From Sphingobacterium micropteri (GTDB lineage: Bacteria; Bacteroidota; Bacteroidia; Sphingobacteriales; Sphingobacteriaceae): 64,000 bases of DNA. Positions 16,165 to 25,852 of this stretch are shown piece after piece (position 1 is the first letter of the stretch; every line of letters starts with the position of its first letter). The DNA is taken from positions 248,001 to 312,000 of the forward strand of contig NZ_JACOIK010000001.1 in the NCBI RefSeq assembly GCF_014692515.1. The letters run 5' to 3'. The notes beneath the pieces are model-generated. The model worked only from the letters and a program-made list of their open reading frames with translations. It ran no database searches and was not told the DNA's origin. Position numbers and translations under genes: made by a program.

Positions 16165-17181
16165 TTAAAACAAGACTTTTCCGAATCGGTATCGTAAGGT
16201 AAATGCTTGTTGGTTACTGAGTTGATCCGGGGCGAAATGGAAAGAGGCCGTAAACCTCCCTTCTAGATTTCCTCGTCGGAAAGGTGTCCAACCCAAATCA
16301 AGACGGTTGTACGTGTTCCGGTGATAAAAGGAATCGCCATTAGGAAGATGCTGTGCCTCCCCGAGATATAACGTATTGCTAACGAAAAATTGCTTATAGC
16401 CTAGATGTAGGTTTGAAATAAAACCTTTAGCTACACGGAGATCATACTCGTTGCGTACACGGTCGAAGCCAATGGCCATACCGGCCTCTATCGTCAGCGA
16501 GTCCAAAAATGTCTTACGGCTTAAATCAGCACCTATACGTAGAATTACGATACCATTATCCTGTATATTATCTTCAAGCTCCACATTGCTCGTTTTTGCG
16601 TTATGGTAGAGTAGTGCATCGTCGGCTACATAGAAGCTGCTGAAAGTATATTTTCCCGAAAGGCCTACTACAAAACGTTCCCGCTGATGATAGCTTTGTT
16701 TGCTTAGCCAATCGATATAGATTGCCTGCTTCATATATTGGTTGCGGAAAGCAAAATACATACCTTCTATATTTGGACGCTCATAGAAGAAGGTGTCGGC
16801 CAGTACCATTCTGGGCACATCCGCCAATCGCTCATGACGGGGCATGTGTCCTAACGCAAAATCGATATTTTTATTGCTGAAATTATAGTAAGCAATAGGG
16901 GAGATACGTTCCTTATTTTCATTATTTATGCCGAAGTCCTGATTATAATGAAGCCCGCCATAAATGCGGTGGTTGCTGTCTAAGGCAAAATACAGTTTAG
17001 GCGATAAAATGGTGCCTAGGAAAGTCTTGTCTTCTGTGTAACTGGATTTATATTCTCTATTATCAACATATCCAAAGAAATCGACTTCTAAACCCATTTG
17101 TTGCTGTGCTTTGGATATCGAGGTAATGCCACAGCACAAGAGGGCAATAGTTAAAACGAGTATATATTCTTTCATGAGCAA
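16165..17181 (-). CDS. Outer-membrane beta-barrel protein, unrecognised family
   Basis: A 338-residue exported protein with a signal peptide (about 1-25, ending SISKAQ). A long series of amphipathic strands rich in Tyr/Phe/Asn follows (for example NHRIYGGLHYNQDFG, then SGKYTFSSFYVADDALLY, and RFTASFHFAP), and the last strand ends in phenylalanine, as in outer-membrane barrels. I do not recognise the family. It converges with the sulfatase gene 11 bases away and is preceded on its own strand by the odhB terminator hairpin, so it likely has its own promoter. Confidence 0.65.
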   Translation of the reverse strand: MLMKEYILVLTIALLCCGITSISKAQQQMGLEVDFFGYVDNREYKSSYTEDKTFLGTILSPKLYFALDSNHRIYGGLHYNQDFGINNENKERISPIAYYNFSNKNIDFALGHMPRHERLADVPRMVLADTFFYERPNIEGMYFAFRNQYMKQAIYIDWLSKQSYHQRERFVVGLSGKYTFSSFYVADDALLYHNAKTSNVELEDNIQDNGIVILRIGADLSRKTFLDSLTIEAGMAIGFDRVRNEYDLRVAKGFISNLHLGYKQFFVSNTLYLGEAQHLPNGDSFYHRNTYNRLDLGWTPFRRGNLEGRFTASFHFAPDQLSNQQAFTLRYRFGKVLF

Positions 17182-17210
17182 TAGTTGTCCATAGCAAAAC
17201 GTGTTTTCAG

Positions 17211-17246
17211 AAAAAAGGTCGTCTCTATAGAAGAAGACGACCTTTT
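17211..17246 (-). terminator. Terminator after odhB
   Basis: Perfect 12-pair inverted repeat AAAAGGTCGTCT / AGACGACCTTTT with a 10-base loop (17213-17246). Read on the minus strand it ends in a run of six T, directly after the odhB stop. Confidence 0.88.
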
Positions 17247-17265
17247 AGAGCGTATAGGTATTTAT

Positions 17266-18504
17266 TTATACTTCTAATAATAACCTTGCCGGATCTTCCA
17301 GCAATTGCTTTACACGAACGAGAAAGCTTACGGATTCGCGACCATCAATGGTACGGTGATCATACGATAATGCAATATACATCATCGGACGGATAACCAC
17401 TTGCCCATTTTCAGCTACTGGACGTTGCACGATGTTATGCATGCCCAAAATAGCCGATTGAGGAGCGTTGATGATCGGTGTAGACATCATGGAACCAAAC
17501 ACACCACCGTTGGTGATCGTAAATGTTCCACCTGTCATTTCCTCAATAGTCAATTTGTTATCACGTGCTTTTGTTGCAAGATTAATAACTTCTTTTTCAA
17601 TTTGATACAAACTCATGGATTCCGCGTTGCGGATAACCGGAACCACCAAACCTTTAGGAGCAGATACCGCAATAGAAATATCGGCAAAGTCTGAATAAAC
17701 GATTTCGTTTTCTTCTATACGCGCGTTAACCGCTGGCCATTCCTTCAAGGCCATGGTTACAGCTTTCGTAAAGAAGGACATGAAACCTAAACCGACACCG
17801 TGTTTTTCTTTAAAGGCGTCTTTGTATTTTGCACGAAGATCCATGATAGGCTGCATGTTTACCTCGTTAAAAGTAGTCAACATCGCCGTTTCATTCTTCA
17901 CGCTTACCAAACGTTTCGCGATTGTTTTACGGAGCGACGTCATTTTTTCCCGACGTTCATTGCGTGAGCCGGCAGCAGCAACCGGAGTAGATGCAGCTGA
18001 CCCCGTGTCAGGTTTGCTTTCTGCTTTAGGTGTTGCAGGTTTAGCCTGCGCTTTCTCAGCGTCCTCTTTGGTAATACGACCATCTTTGCCCGTACCTTTG
18101 ATTGTAGACGGGTCGATTCCTTTTTCTCTTAATATTTTCGCTGCAGCCGGAGATGCTGTTCCTGCAGCATAAGAATCTGAGTTTTCAGTTTCTTCTTTTG
18201 CTGGCGCAGTTGTCTCTTCTTTTGCAGCAGGAGCTTCTTCTTTTTTATCTGCACCCCCAGCTGGAGCATCCCCATCTTCGATGGTACATACTACCGCACC
18301 AATTTCTAAAGTGTCACCCTCTTGTGCAATAATTTTAAGGATCCCCGCCTTTTCTGCAGGTAATTCAAAAGTTGCTTTGTCGGATTCCAATTCAGCGATG
18401 TTTTCGTCCATTTCAACGTAATCGCCATCTTGTTTTAGCCATTGTGCCAAGGTCACCTCTGTGATCGATTCTCCTACGGCAGGTACTTTGATTTCTAAGC
18501 TCAT
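17266..18504 (-). CDS. odhB: 2-oxoglutarate dehydrogenase E2, dihydrolipoyllysine succinyltransferase
   Basis: A 412-residue acyltransferase core of the 2-oxoglutarate dehydrogenase complex; it passes the succinyl group from lipoate to CoA. The lipoyl domain (1-75) has attachment Lys43 in ESDKATFEL. An alanine/proline/glutamate linker follows, then the E1/E3-binding domain (about 115-150, [23 protein letters not shown]). The catalytic domain has [17 protein letters not shown] and the active-site [12 protein letters not shown]. It follows odhA after 48 bases and ends at a strong terminator, so the pair is one operon. E3 is not in the window. Confidence 0.96.
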   Translation of the reverse strand: MSLEIKVPAVGESITEVTLAQWLKQDGDYVEMDENIAELESDKATFELPAEKAGILKIIAQEGDTLEIGAVVCTIEDGDAPAGGADKKEEAPAAKEETTAPAKEETENSDSYAAGTASPAAAKILREKGIDPSTIKGTGKDGRITKEDAEKAQAKPATPKAESKPDTGSAASTPVAAAGSRNERREKMTSLRKTIAKRLVSVKNETAMLTTFNEVNMQPIMDLRAKYKDAFKEKHGVGLGFMSFFTKAVTMALKEWPAVNARIEENEIVYSDFADISIAVSAPKGLVVPVIRNAESMSLYQIEKEVINLATKARDNKLTIEEMTGGTFTITNGGVFGSMMSTPIINAPQSAILGMHNIVQRPVAENGQVVIRPMMYIALSYDHRTIDGRESVSFLVRVKQLLEDPARLLLEV

Positions 18505-18552
18505 ATTTTTGTTTTATATTATATCAACAACAAGGATAATTGTTGATATGTT

Positions 18553-21282
18553 TTATATTTCGAATGCTTTATTAATTATCTCTGCTTGTTGTGCCAAATG
18601 ACGTTTCATATAGCCTGTAGCTGGTGATCCACTTTCCGGGCGGGCAATAACACGTAGGTTGAACGGTGAACCACTGAGTTTGCGGCAGTAAAAAGGCCAT
18701 GCTCCCATATTTTCATTCTCCTCTTGTACCCATACGAATTCTGCCTTCGCATATTTTTTGCGCAGCGCTTCAAGTTGATCGTATGCAATCGGGAATAATT
18801 GTTCTACACGTACAAGTGCAATATCTTTACGTTTATCAGCTTCTTGTTTTTCTAGTAAATCGTAATAGATCTTACCCGAGCATAAGACAACACGTTTTAC
18901 AGATTTGGCCGTTACATTTGCATCGTCTATTATTTCTTGAAAACTTTTTTGCGTAAAATCAACAAGAGAAGAAACAGCTTTCGGATGCCGTAAAAGGCTT
19001 TTCGGTGTTGCCACCACCAACGGTTTACGGAAGTCGCGATGAAGCTGACGACGTAAGAGATGGAAGTAGTTTGCAGGCGTTGTGCAATTGGCTACAATAA
19101 TATTGTCGTTGGCACTCAATTCCAAATAACGTTCGATACGACATGAAGAGTGTTCTGGGCCTTGTCCTTCCATTCCATGAGGAAGAAGCATAACGAGTCC
19201 GTTCGATCTTTTCCATTTTGTTTCGCCCGAGGAGATATATTGGTCAAATACAATCTGTGCACCATTGGCGAAGTCACCAAATTGAGCTTCCCAAATCGTC
19301 AATGAATTGGGATTCACCGATGCATAGCCGTATTCAAACGCTAATACCGCATATTCTGAAAGCAGTGAATTGTAGATACTAAACTTATCCCCTCCCTTTA
19401 ATTTGCTAAGCGGGGTGTACGTTTCGTCCGAATCCTCCAATGTAACGACCGCGTGCCGGTGCGAGAATGTACCGCGTTGCACATCTTGTCCAGAGATACG
19501 GACACGATAATCTTCGTTCAATAATGTGGCATAAGCCATTAATTCACCCATCGCCCAGTCGTATTTGTCCGTTTCGATCATTTTTAATCGATCCTCATAT
19601 ACTTTGGTAATCTTCCGGAAGAATTTCTTGCCCTTCGGTAAAGAATTCATTTCCTTGGCAAGTTCTAAAAATAACGTTTTAGTAACTTTCGTGATTACGG
19701 GTTTGCCAATATCCGATTGTTTCGCCGGACGAAGACCTTTCCATGCTCCCGCAAACATCGGACGTTCATCGCTAATCTCCTCTACCGTTTTCGCCGCATC
19801 TAAACGATCCTGCAAAATCGCACGGAAATCTTTTTCTAGTGTTTTTGCGTACGCCGCATCGATAGAACCTTGTTTAATCAATTTGTCTACGTATATCGCC
19901 AAGGTATTCGGATGCTTTTCAATGAGTTTATATAGCGAAGGTTGTGTGAACTTCGGTTCATCTGCTTCGTTATGTCCGTATCTTCTATAGCCTAATAAAT
20001 CGATAAACACATCGGTTTTATATTTCTGACGATATTCTACGGCCAGATTAATCGCATATACTAATGCTTCTACATCATCCCCATTAACGTGGAAAACAGG
20101 AGATAAGGTTACTTTTGCGATGTCTGTGCAATAGGTAGAAGACCGTCCATCTTTATAGTTTGTCGTGAAACCAACCTGATTGTTAATCACGATATGGATA
20201 GTGCCGCCAGTTTTATACCCATCCAATTTCGACATCTGTATGGTTTCAAATACAATACCCTGTGCAGCTACAGCTGCGTCACCATGAATAAGGATAGGCG
20301 CAATTTTAGAAGAATCGCCGGCATATTTCATGTCAATTTTGGAACGTACCATACCTTCTGCCACACCATCTACGGTTTCCAGATGTGATGGATTTGGTGC
20401 AAGACTAAGGTGAATATTTTTCCCCTCTTGGCTGGTAATATCGGAAGAAAAACCCAAGTGATATTTCACGTCGCCGCCAAACTGCGTTTCTGGGTCGGCT
20501 TCATACATTTTTCCTTCAAATTCAGAAAATATAGTTTTGTAGGCTTTGCCCATAATATTGGACAACACGTTCAAGCGTCCGCGATGTGCCATGCCAATAA
20601 CAAATTCTTCTATTCCGAGGGAAGATCCTTTTTGAATAACAGAGTCCAGTGCTGGAATCAAAGATTCACCACCTTCCAAGGAAAACCTTTTTTGCCCCAA
20701 AAACTTGGTGCCTAAAAAACTCTCGAAAATGACAGCTTCGTTTAATTTCTTTAAAATACGTTTTTTCGTCTCTATGGGGAAGTTCGGTGTATTTCTGTCT
20801 GCCTCCATTCTATCCTGTAGAAACTTGATTTTTTCGGGATGACGGATGTAACGAAATTCTGCACCAATAGAACGACAGTAAGTCTCCTCAATAAATTGAC
20901 GAATATCGCGGAGTTTTGCAGGGCCGAGACCAATTTCCACACCGGCATTGAAAACCGTATCCATGTCTACTTCCGATAAACCGAACGTTTCCAGTTCTTT
21001 TCCAGGAAAATATTTACGGCGCTCACGAACAGGGTTAGTCTCCGTAAACAGGTGTCCACGGTCACGGTAACCATGAATCATGTTTAAAACCTTGATTTCT
21101 TTAATGGTGTGCTCGGGAGTTTGTTCGGCAATAGTTTCTCCTCCGTAGGTTTGTCCGAAATCGAATCCTTCAAAAAACTTCTGCCAACTGGCGTCTACTG
21201 AATTTGGGTCTTCCTTGTATGCTTGATATAACGCGTCAATGTATCCTGAATCGGCGTTACTCAAATATGTTAATTTATCCAT
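18553..21282 (-). CDS. odhA: 2-oxoglutarate dehydrogenase E1
   Basis: A 909-residue thiamine-diphosphate enzyme that decarboxylates 2-oxoglutarate in the TCA cycle. It starts MDKLTYLSNADSGYIDALYQ, typical of Bacteroidota E1. The ThDP/Mg motif runs from HGDAAVAAQG to NNQVGFTT, with the RRYGHNEADEP loop afterwards. The transketolase-like C-terminal half has SHRHAVVTLEDS, then WEAQFGDFANGAQ and GMEGQGPEHSSCR. Length is normal for the family. It leads the operon and odhB follows 48 bases downstream. Confidence 0.97.
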   Translation of the reverse strand: MDKLTYLSNADSGYIDALYQAYKEDPNSVDASWQKFFEGFDFGQTYGGETIAEQTPEHTIKEIKVLNMIHGYRDRGHLFTETNPVRERRKYFPGKELETFGLSEVDMDTVFNAGVEIGLGPAKLRDIRQFIEETYCRSIGAEFRYIRHPEKIKFLQDRMEADRNTPNFPIETKKRILKKLNEAVIFESFLGTKFLGQKRFSLEGGESLIPALDSVIQKGSSLGIEEFVIGMAHRGRLNVLSNIMGKAYKTIFSEFEGKMYEADPETQFGGDVKYHLGFSSDITSQEGKNIHLSLAPNPSHLETVDGVAEGMVRSKIDMKYAGDSSKIAPILIHGDAAVAAQGIVFETIQMSKLDGYKTGGTIHIVINNQVGFTTNYKDGRSSTYCTDIAKVTLSPVFHVNGDDVEALVYAINLAVEYRQKYKTDVFIDLLGYRRYGHNEADEPKFTQPSLYKLIEKHPNTLAIYVDKLIKQGSIDAAYAKTLEKDFRAILQDRLDAAKTVEEISDERPMFAGAWKGLRPAKQSDIGKPVITKVTKTLFLELAKEMNSLPKGKKFFRKITKVYEDRLKMIETDKYDWAMGELMAYATLLNEDYRVRISGQDVQRGTFSHRHAVVTLEDSDETYTPLSKLKGGDKFSIYNSLLSEYAVLAFEYGYASVNPNSLTIWEAQFGDFANGAQIVFDQYISSGETKWKRSNGLVMLLPHGMEGQGPEHSSCRIERYLELSANDNIIVANCTTPANYFHLLRRQLHRDFRKPLVVATPKSLLRHPKAVSSLVDFTQKSFQEIIDDANVTAKSVKRVVLCSGKIYYDLLEKQEADKRKDIALVRVEQLFPIAYDQLEALRKKYAKAEFVWVQEENENMGAWPFYCRKLSGSPFNLRVIARPESGSPATGYMKRHLAQQAEIINKAFEI

Positions 21283-21445
21283 GAGGAAAGCTTACGTATA
21301 AAAATTTTGCCCAAAGTTAACAAATATTACATATTATGTCATGGATAAATGCAATAAAAAACGAGTTTAAACGGCAAATAATCTTCCATATAGAAATTAT
21401 ATGACAAAATGCTGTGTCTCTAGGAAGAACGGGCTTTATATTACA

Positions 21446-22687
21446 CTATTTTGTGATCTTTTTTGTTTGATAATTTTTCTTCAAGAGTTCTTCCCACGAT
21501 GTTTTTAAATTGTCTTTTGGGCTAGTGCCTGATCCGGCAAAGTGAAGCCAATATCCGTAGGTAGTCGCAGGTGCGTAATCCAATAGATATTCTTCAAAAA
21601 AACTAGCTCCTGCTAAATGATTAATATCCCATTCCTGTAGCATGTAGGCCGCTAAGATATCCCGGTGTTCATAGGGTAAATTACCTGTTGTTTGCAGCTC
21701 TTGGATTAGTTTGTCGATAATAGGATGATTACTGCCCGTTATAAATACTTTTAAATCATCTTTAGAAGCAATTTTCCCGCTTTTGTCCGTGTGATTTGGT
21801 TTAAAAAATATATTGGGATATTTTTTTAACATAAATCGAAAATAATCACGCCATAAAAGACGCATCAATAATCGATCATATTTCTTTTTGTTTGCAGGGT
21901 GATAATATTCTTTGATTTTGTGATAGTAAAAAGCTGGGGAAATGGCTCCATGCGCAATATAAGGAGAGATGAGGTTATAGTCATTTACATCACTATAATC
22001 TGCAGAGAGCGTCTTTTCAATCATTTCCAATGCTTTTTCTTCTCCCCCCTGTAGAGGCATTTCTATATTGTCTAGCGATGCGATGGCTTCGGGTGAAAAT
22101 CCCAAATCTTCTAATGTAGGGATGTGGGTGGCTTCCAGATGTGGATGTGTTGTAATGCGCGTGACAGCTGGCAAGACCGGCCGTACGAAGCTCTCTTTTT
22201 CGACCTTTTTCTTGAATGCGTTGAAAGAATCTGGGATATCCCTGATGGGAATAGGTAAATCCTCTTTATGATATAAAGTATGGCCTATGAAATGTTTTAA
22301 ATTAATCTTTTCTTTCCAAAGCGTTTCCTCCACACGTTCTGATATGCTCGTTTCCCGTTGGGCGACTTCTCTATGGTGATACACCTCTGTTACTTCGTAT
22401 TTGGCACATAGTGTGCCTATTATATCTTCTGGCTTATCATGAAAAACGAGTAAGTCACCCCCTATTTCTTGTAGGGTAGATTTAAAATGAGTAACGGATT
22501 CCAAAAGAAACTTAGTACGGATGATGCCGGTATTCTGAAATCCTACGTCGTTTGTTCTAAAATAACGGGGATCAAAGAAATATACCGGTATGATAATGTC
22601 ACCTTTTTGCACAGCTTCATGCAAAATTTCATTATCATGAATACGCAAATCATTCCTGAACCATACTAAAATTACCTTTTTTGTCAT
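21446..22687 (-). CDS. DASH-type cryptochrome/photolyase, divergent C-terminus
   Basis: A 413-residue photolyase-family flavoprotein. The N-terminal alpha/beta domain starts KKVILVWFRNDLRIHDNEIL and contains DVGFQNTGIIRTKFLLESV, which is characteristic of DASH cryptochromes. The helical FAD-binding half is recognisable (LISPYIAHGAISP, then LLMRLLWRDYFRF). The C-terminus departs from the family: where the NRGRQN-like motif and final YDPDGxYVxxWLPEL segment are expected, it reads HRDILAAYMLQEWDINHLAG and then stops soon after HFAGSGTSPKDN. Downstream DNA does not resume the missing motif. ATG at 22687 is preferred over 22702. The canonical photolyase is at 56472. Confidence 0.85.
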   Translation of the reverse strand: MTKKVILVWFRNDLRIHDNEILHEAVQKGDIIIPVYFFDPRYFRTNDVGFQNTGIIRTKFLLESVTHFKSTLQEIGGDLLVFHDKPEDIIGTLCAKYEVTEVYHHREVAQRETSISERVEETLWKEKINLKHFIGHTLYHKEDLPIPIRDIPDSFNAFKKKVEKESFVRPVLPAVTRITTHPHLEATHIPTLEDLGFSPEAIASLDNIEMPLQGGEEKALEMIEKTLSADYSDVNDYNLISPYIAHGAISPAFYYHKIKEYYHPANKKKYDRLLMRLLWRDYFRFMLKKYPNIFFKPNHTDKSGKIASKDDLKVFITGSNHPIIDKLIQELQTTGNLPYEHRDILAAYMLQEWDINHLAGASFFEEYLLDYAPATTYGYWLHFAGSGTSPKDNLKTSWEELLKKNYQTKKITK

Positions 22688-22898
22688 ACAAGAAAATGCC
22701 AAGCGGAGATGTTAACGATTGATGCAAATATAGCGTAAAATATGATGTTATTTAGGTGTGTGAGCTCTTTTTACAAAGGGGAGACAAATGGATCGGCAAA
22801 TATCAACGCCTATTTTTTTGTAACAAATGGAGTTTTTTGTGAACATTCACCGTCATATTGTGTTATGAACTCAGATGATTATATAACTGGATTTTTTT

Positions 22899-23756
22899 AT
22901 GGATATTTTGATTAGCGGACTCAATAATTATGTAGGACGGCGGTGTACCAGCTTGATGGCCGATGGGGATTTCCGTTTGTTCGCTATCACGAGAAACAGG
23001 AAGCTGTTTGAAGAACGTATGTCCGAACCAATACACGCTCAAGTATTTGAGATTGATTTATTGAAGGAGGATGTAGTTGATGGTAAGGGGCTACCTTATA
23101 TAGATGCGTCTTTTTATTTTACCCAAGTGCCGGCGTTGGACGATAGTGTTAACGTAAGAGTGGAATTGCTTTGTTTGCGCAATTTTATTCGGTTAATGAA
23201 GTATTTAAAATGCAATAGACTGATTTATGTAGCGAGGCTTATGGATAGACACTCTTTGCAGCCCATTATAGAGCTGTTGAAAGAGCTTCAGGTAGACTAT
23301 ACGGTGGTACTGAAAAATATAGTAGTCGGGAAAGATTGTATACTTTATAATATATATCAGCAGATGTCCGCCCGTAAAGTAGTGTTTTATTCTAAACAAT
23401 ACGGCGGCGGGTTGCTTCAGCCTATTGGAATACATGACTTTGTGCGTTGGCTGAAAGCGATTTTACCGGTCCCGAATTTTCATTACAAGGTGGTGGAAAT
23501 AGGAGGGGAGAATATAATCTCTGCCGTTGATCTCTATCGACTTTACTTAAATCTAAAGATGAAACTGAATGTACAACGGATGATATCCTTGCCGGATTGG
23601 CTGTTTGGTTTGTTGTATCAACGAGATATAAAAGAAAATACGGGACCGACGGAGTTTTTGCAACCTGTGCTGGTAAATAAGATAATCGATAATAATTGGA
23701 AGTCTTATTTTCCTTTTACATTTACGCCACTAGAAGACATCCTTGTAGCAGAGTAG
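22899..23756 (+). CDS. NmrA/epimerase-like NAD(P)-binding protein with degenerate glycine motif
   Basis: A 285-residue Rossmann-fold protein of the NmrA-like/atypical SDR type. The usual GxxGxxG nucleotide loop is replaced by GLNNYVGRR. The order of elements (DGDFRLFAITRN strand pair, FEIDL, a region corresponding to TxxxDVR, and C-terminal IGIHDFVRWL, then KVVEIGGEN) matches uncharacterised DUF2867-adjacent reductases of Bacteroidota. The catalytic Tyr-Lys pair of classic SDRs is not evident. It is probably not a redox enzyme in the ordinary sense; function unknown. It lies 75 bases upstream of the UbiD gene. Confidence 0.6.
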   Translation: MDILISGLNNYVGRRCTSLMADGDFRLFAITRNRKLFEERMSEPIHAQVFEIDLLKEDVVDGKGLPYIDASFYFTQVPALDDSVNVRVELLCLRNFIRLMKYLKCNRLIYVARLMDRHSLQPIIELLKELQVDYTVVLKNIVVGKDCILYNIYQQMSARKVVFYSKQYGGGLLQPIGIHDFVRWLKAILPVPNFHYKVVEIGGENIISAVDLYRLYLNLKMKLNVQRMISLPDWLFGLLYQRDIKENTGPTEFLQPVLVNKIIDNNWKSYFPFTFTPLEDILVAE

Positions 23757-23776
23757 CAGAGTAATTTTATTGGTCA

Positions 23777-23808
23777 TTGCCCGTTTTCCGGTTATTCTGT
23801 TATTTTTG
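23777..23808 (+). promoter_or_regulatory. Candidate promoter for the UbiD-family gene
   Basis: TTG at 23777-23779, a 21-base spacer, and TATTTTTG at 23801-23808 match the Bacteroidota sigma-A elements. The start codon lies about 24 bases after the -7 box. Confidence 0.5.
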
Positions 23809-23831
23809 TTGTTCACTATATTTCGTAAGGC

Positions 23832-25670
23832 ATGGGGTACAGCAGTTTAGCAGCGTGTGTCGCTGATTTAGAACAACACGGGCATTTGGTGCGTATTAAA
23901 GAGGAAGTCGATCCGTATTTGGAAATGGCCGCTATCCACATGCGCGTATTCGATACAGAAGGGCCGGCACTATTTTTTGAAAACATCAAAGGTTCTAAGT
24001 TTCCGGCGGTTTCCAATCTCTTTGGAACGTTGGATCGCTCCAGATTTATGTTTCGTGATACATTGGATCACGTCAAAAAATTGGTTGACGTGAAGATGAA
24101 CCCTATGTCGGTGTTCAAAAATCCCTTTAATTATATAGGCTCATCCATGGTTGCACTCGGCGCGCTCCCCTGGAAGAAGAGAACTGGATCTCCTATTCTA
24201 TATGGGCAGACACAAATTTCTGCTTTACCCCAGATCGTTAATTGGCCGATGGACGGTGGTGCATTTGTGACCATGCCGCAAGTGTATACGGAAGATGCTT
24301 CACGTCCGGGCATTATGCAGGCTAATCTGGGGATGTATCGTATACAACTATCCGGAAATGAATATGTGCAGGACAAAGAAATCGGGCTTCACTATCAATT
24401 GCATCGTGGGATTGGTGTGCATCAAACAAAAGCAAACCAGCTTGGTGTGCCCTTAAAAGTCAGTATTTTTGTCGGCGGACCTCCTTCGCACCCCCTCTCG
24501 GCTGTGATGCCATTACCCGAAGGGCTTTCGGAAATGATTTTTGCTGGAACCTTGGGGAATCGACGGTTTCGTTATTTTTATGATGAAGAAGGGTTTTGTA
24601 TTTCCGCAGATGCGGATTTCGTTATTACGGGTACGGTATACCCTAATGAAAATAAGCCCGAAGGACCGTTTGGGGATCATATAGGGTATTACAGCTTAAC
24701 GCATCCATTTCCTTTGATGAAGGTGCATAGAGTTTATCACCGTCAAAATCCCATCTGGTCATTTACGGTGGTTGGCAGACCGCCACAAGAAGATACCAGT
24801 TTTGGCGCACTGATTCATGAAATCACAGGTAACGCTATTCCACAACAAATAAATGGTCTACATGCTGTTCATGCAGTAGATCCTGCGGGGGTGCATCCGC
24901 TGCTATTTGCGATAGGAAGTGAGCGGTATACACCTTATCAAGAAGTCGACCGACCGCAGGAGGTCTTGACGATTGCAAACCAGATCTTAGGTACGAATCA
25001 ATTAAGCTTGGCAAAATATCTTTTTATCAGTGCGCACGAGGATAATCCGCGATTGAATATTCATGATATCCCCGGATTTTTTATGCATATCTTGGAACGT
25101 ATTGATCTAACCCGCGATTTACATTTTTTGACCAATACCACGATTGATACGTTGGATTATTCCGGAGATGGACTAAATGCTGGTTCAAAAGTTACGTTTG
25201 CGGCGGTAGGAAAGAAAAAGCGGGAGTTACGAAGAGAGATTCCGCTATCCTTAAACCTTCCCCGCCCGTTTAATCAGGCAAAAATGCCCTTACCGGGTGT
25301 TATCGTGCTAGATGGAAGCCCCTTTACCACTTATAGAGAAGAAGCTGAAGCAATCGAGGCCTGGTGTAGAGAAGCGAAATCCCAAGATTGGGATGGCATT
25401 CAACTGATTGTATTGGCTGACGATGCCGCTTTTACGGCAGATACCATTAATAATTTTGTTTGGATAACGTTTACCCGCAGTAACCCGGCCTATGATATCT
25501 ATGGTATCGATAGCTTTACTTCCTTCAAACATTGGGGATGCAAAGGGCCTGTTATTGTAGATGCACGTCGTAAGCCACACCATGCCCCGGACTTGATTAA
25601 GGACGAAACCGTGGAACGAAGGGTGGATGGTCTTGGTGCTAAGGGGGGATCTTTGCATGGGATTATTTGA
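23832..25670 (+). CDS. UbiD family decarboxylase
   Basis: A 612-residue UbiD-type (de)carboxylase that uses prenylated FMN to act on aromatic or alpha,beta-unsaturated acids. Recognisable blocks are LVRIKEEVDPYLEMAAIHMRV near the N-terminus, GVHQTKANQLGVPLKVSIFVGGPPS, the EGPFGDHIGYYS catalytic-region motif, and VDPAGVHPLLFAIGSERY. Related Bacteroidota proteins are annotated as menaquinone-biosynthesis decarboxylases, but the substrate cannot be assigned here. No UbiX (flavin prenyltransferase) gene is in the window. Confidence 0.88.
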   Translation: MGYSSLAACVADLEQHGHLVRIKEEVDPYLEMAAIHMRVFDTEGPALFFENIKGSKFPAVSNLFGTLDRSRFMFRDTLDHVKKLVDVKMNPMSVFKNPFNYIGSSMVALGALPWKKRTGSPILYGQTQISALPQIVNWPMDGGAFVTMPQVYTEDASRPGIMQANLGMYRIQLSGNEYVQDKEIGLHYQLHRGIGVHQTKANQLGVPLKVSIFVGGPPSHPLSAVMPLPEGLSEMIFAGTLGNRRFRYFYDEEGFCISADADFVITGTVYPNENKPEGPFGDHIGYYSLTHPFPLMKVHRVYHRQNPIWSFTVVGRPPQEDTSFGALIHEITGNAIPQQINGLHAVHAVDPAGVHPLLFAIGSERYTPYQEVDRPQEVLTIANQILGTNQLSLAKYLFISAHEDNPRLNIHDIPGFFMHILERIDLTRDLHFLTNTTIDTLDYSGDGLNAGSKVTFAAVGKKKRELRREIPLSLNLPRPFNQAKMPLPGVIVLDGSPFTTYREEAEAIEAWCREAKSQDWDGIQLIVLADDAAFTADTINNFVWITFTRSNPAYDIYGIDSFTSFKHWGCKGPVIVDARRKPHHAPDLIKDETVERRVDGLGAKGGSLHGII

Positions 25671-25852
25671 TGAGTGAAAATATATAGTCTGCACTGAAAT
25701 GCTTGTTTTTGTGTGATTTTATTAAATAAATGCTATTTGTATTGCGTTATTTTTAATAAAAAATAAAAAATATTGTGAATTTAATTTTTTAATGTGTTTC
25801 TTTGTGTCATTATTCTAATGAATATTAGTAAACAGTATTAAAATTTAAATTT

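Noticed and set aside
17753..18172. 139-codon frame antisense to odhB
   Set aside because: Alanine-rich shadow of the Ala/Pro linker of the E2 protein.
21283..21445. Frameshifted continuation of the cryptochrome gene
   Set aside because: The missing C-terminal motifs do not appear in any frame downstream of the stop, so the short end is not an obvious frameshift.
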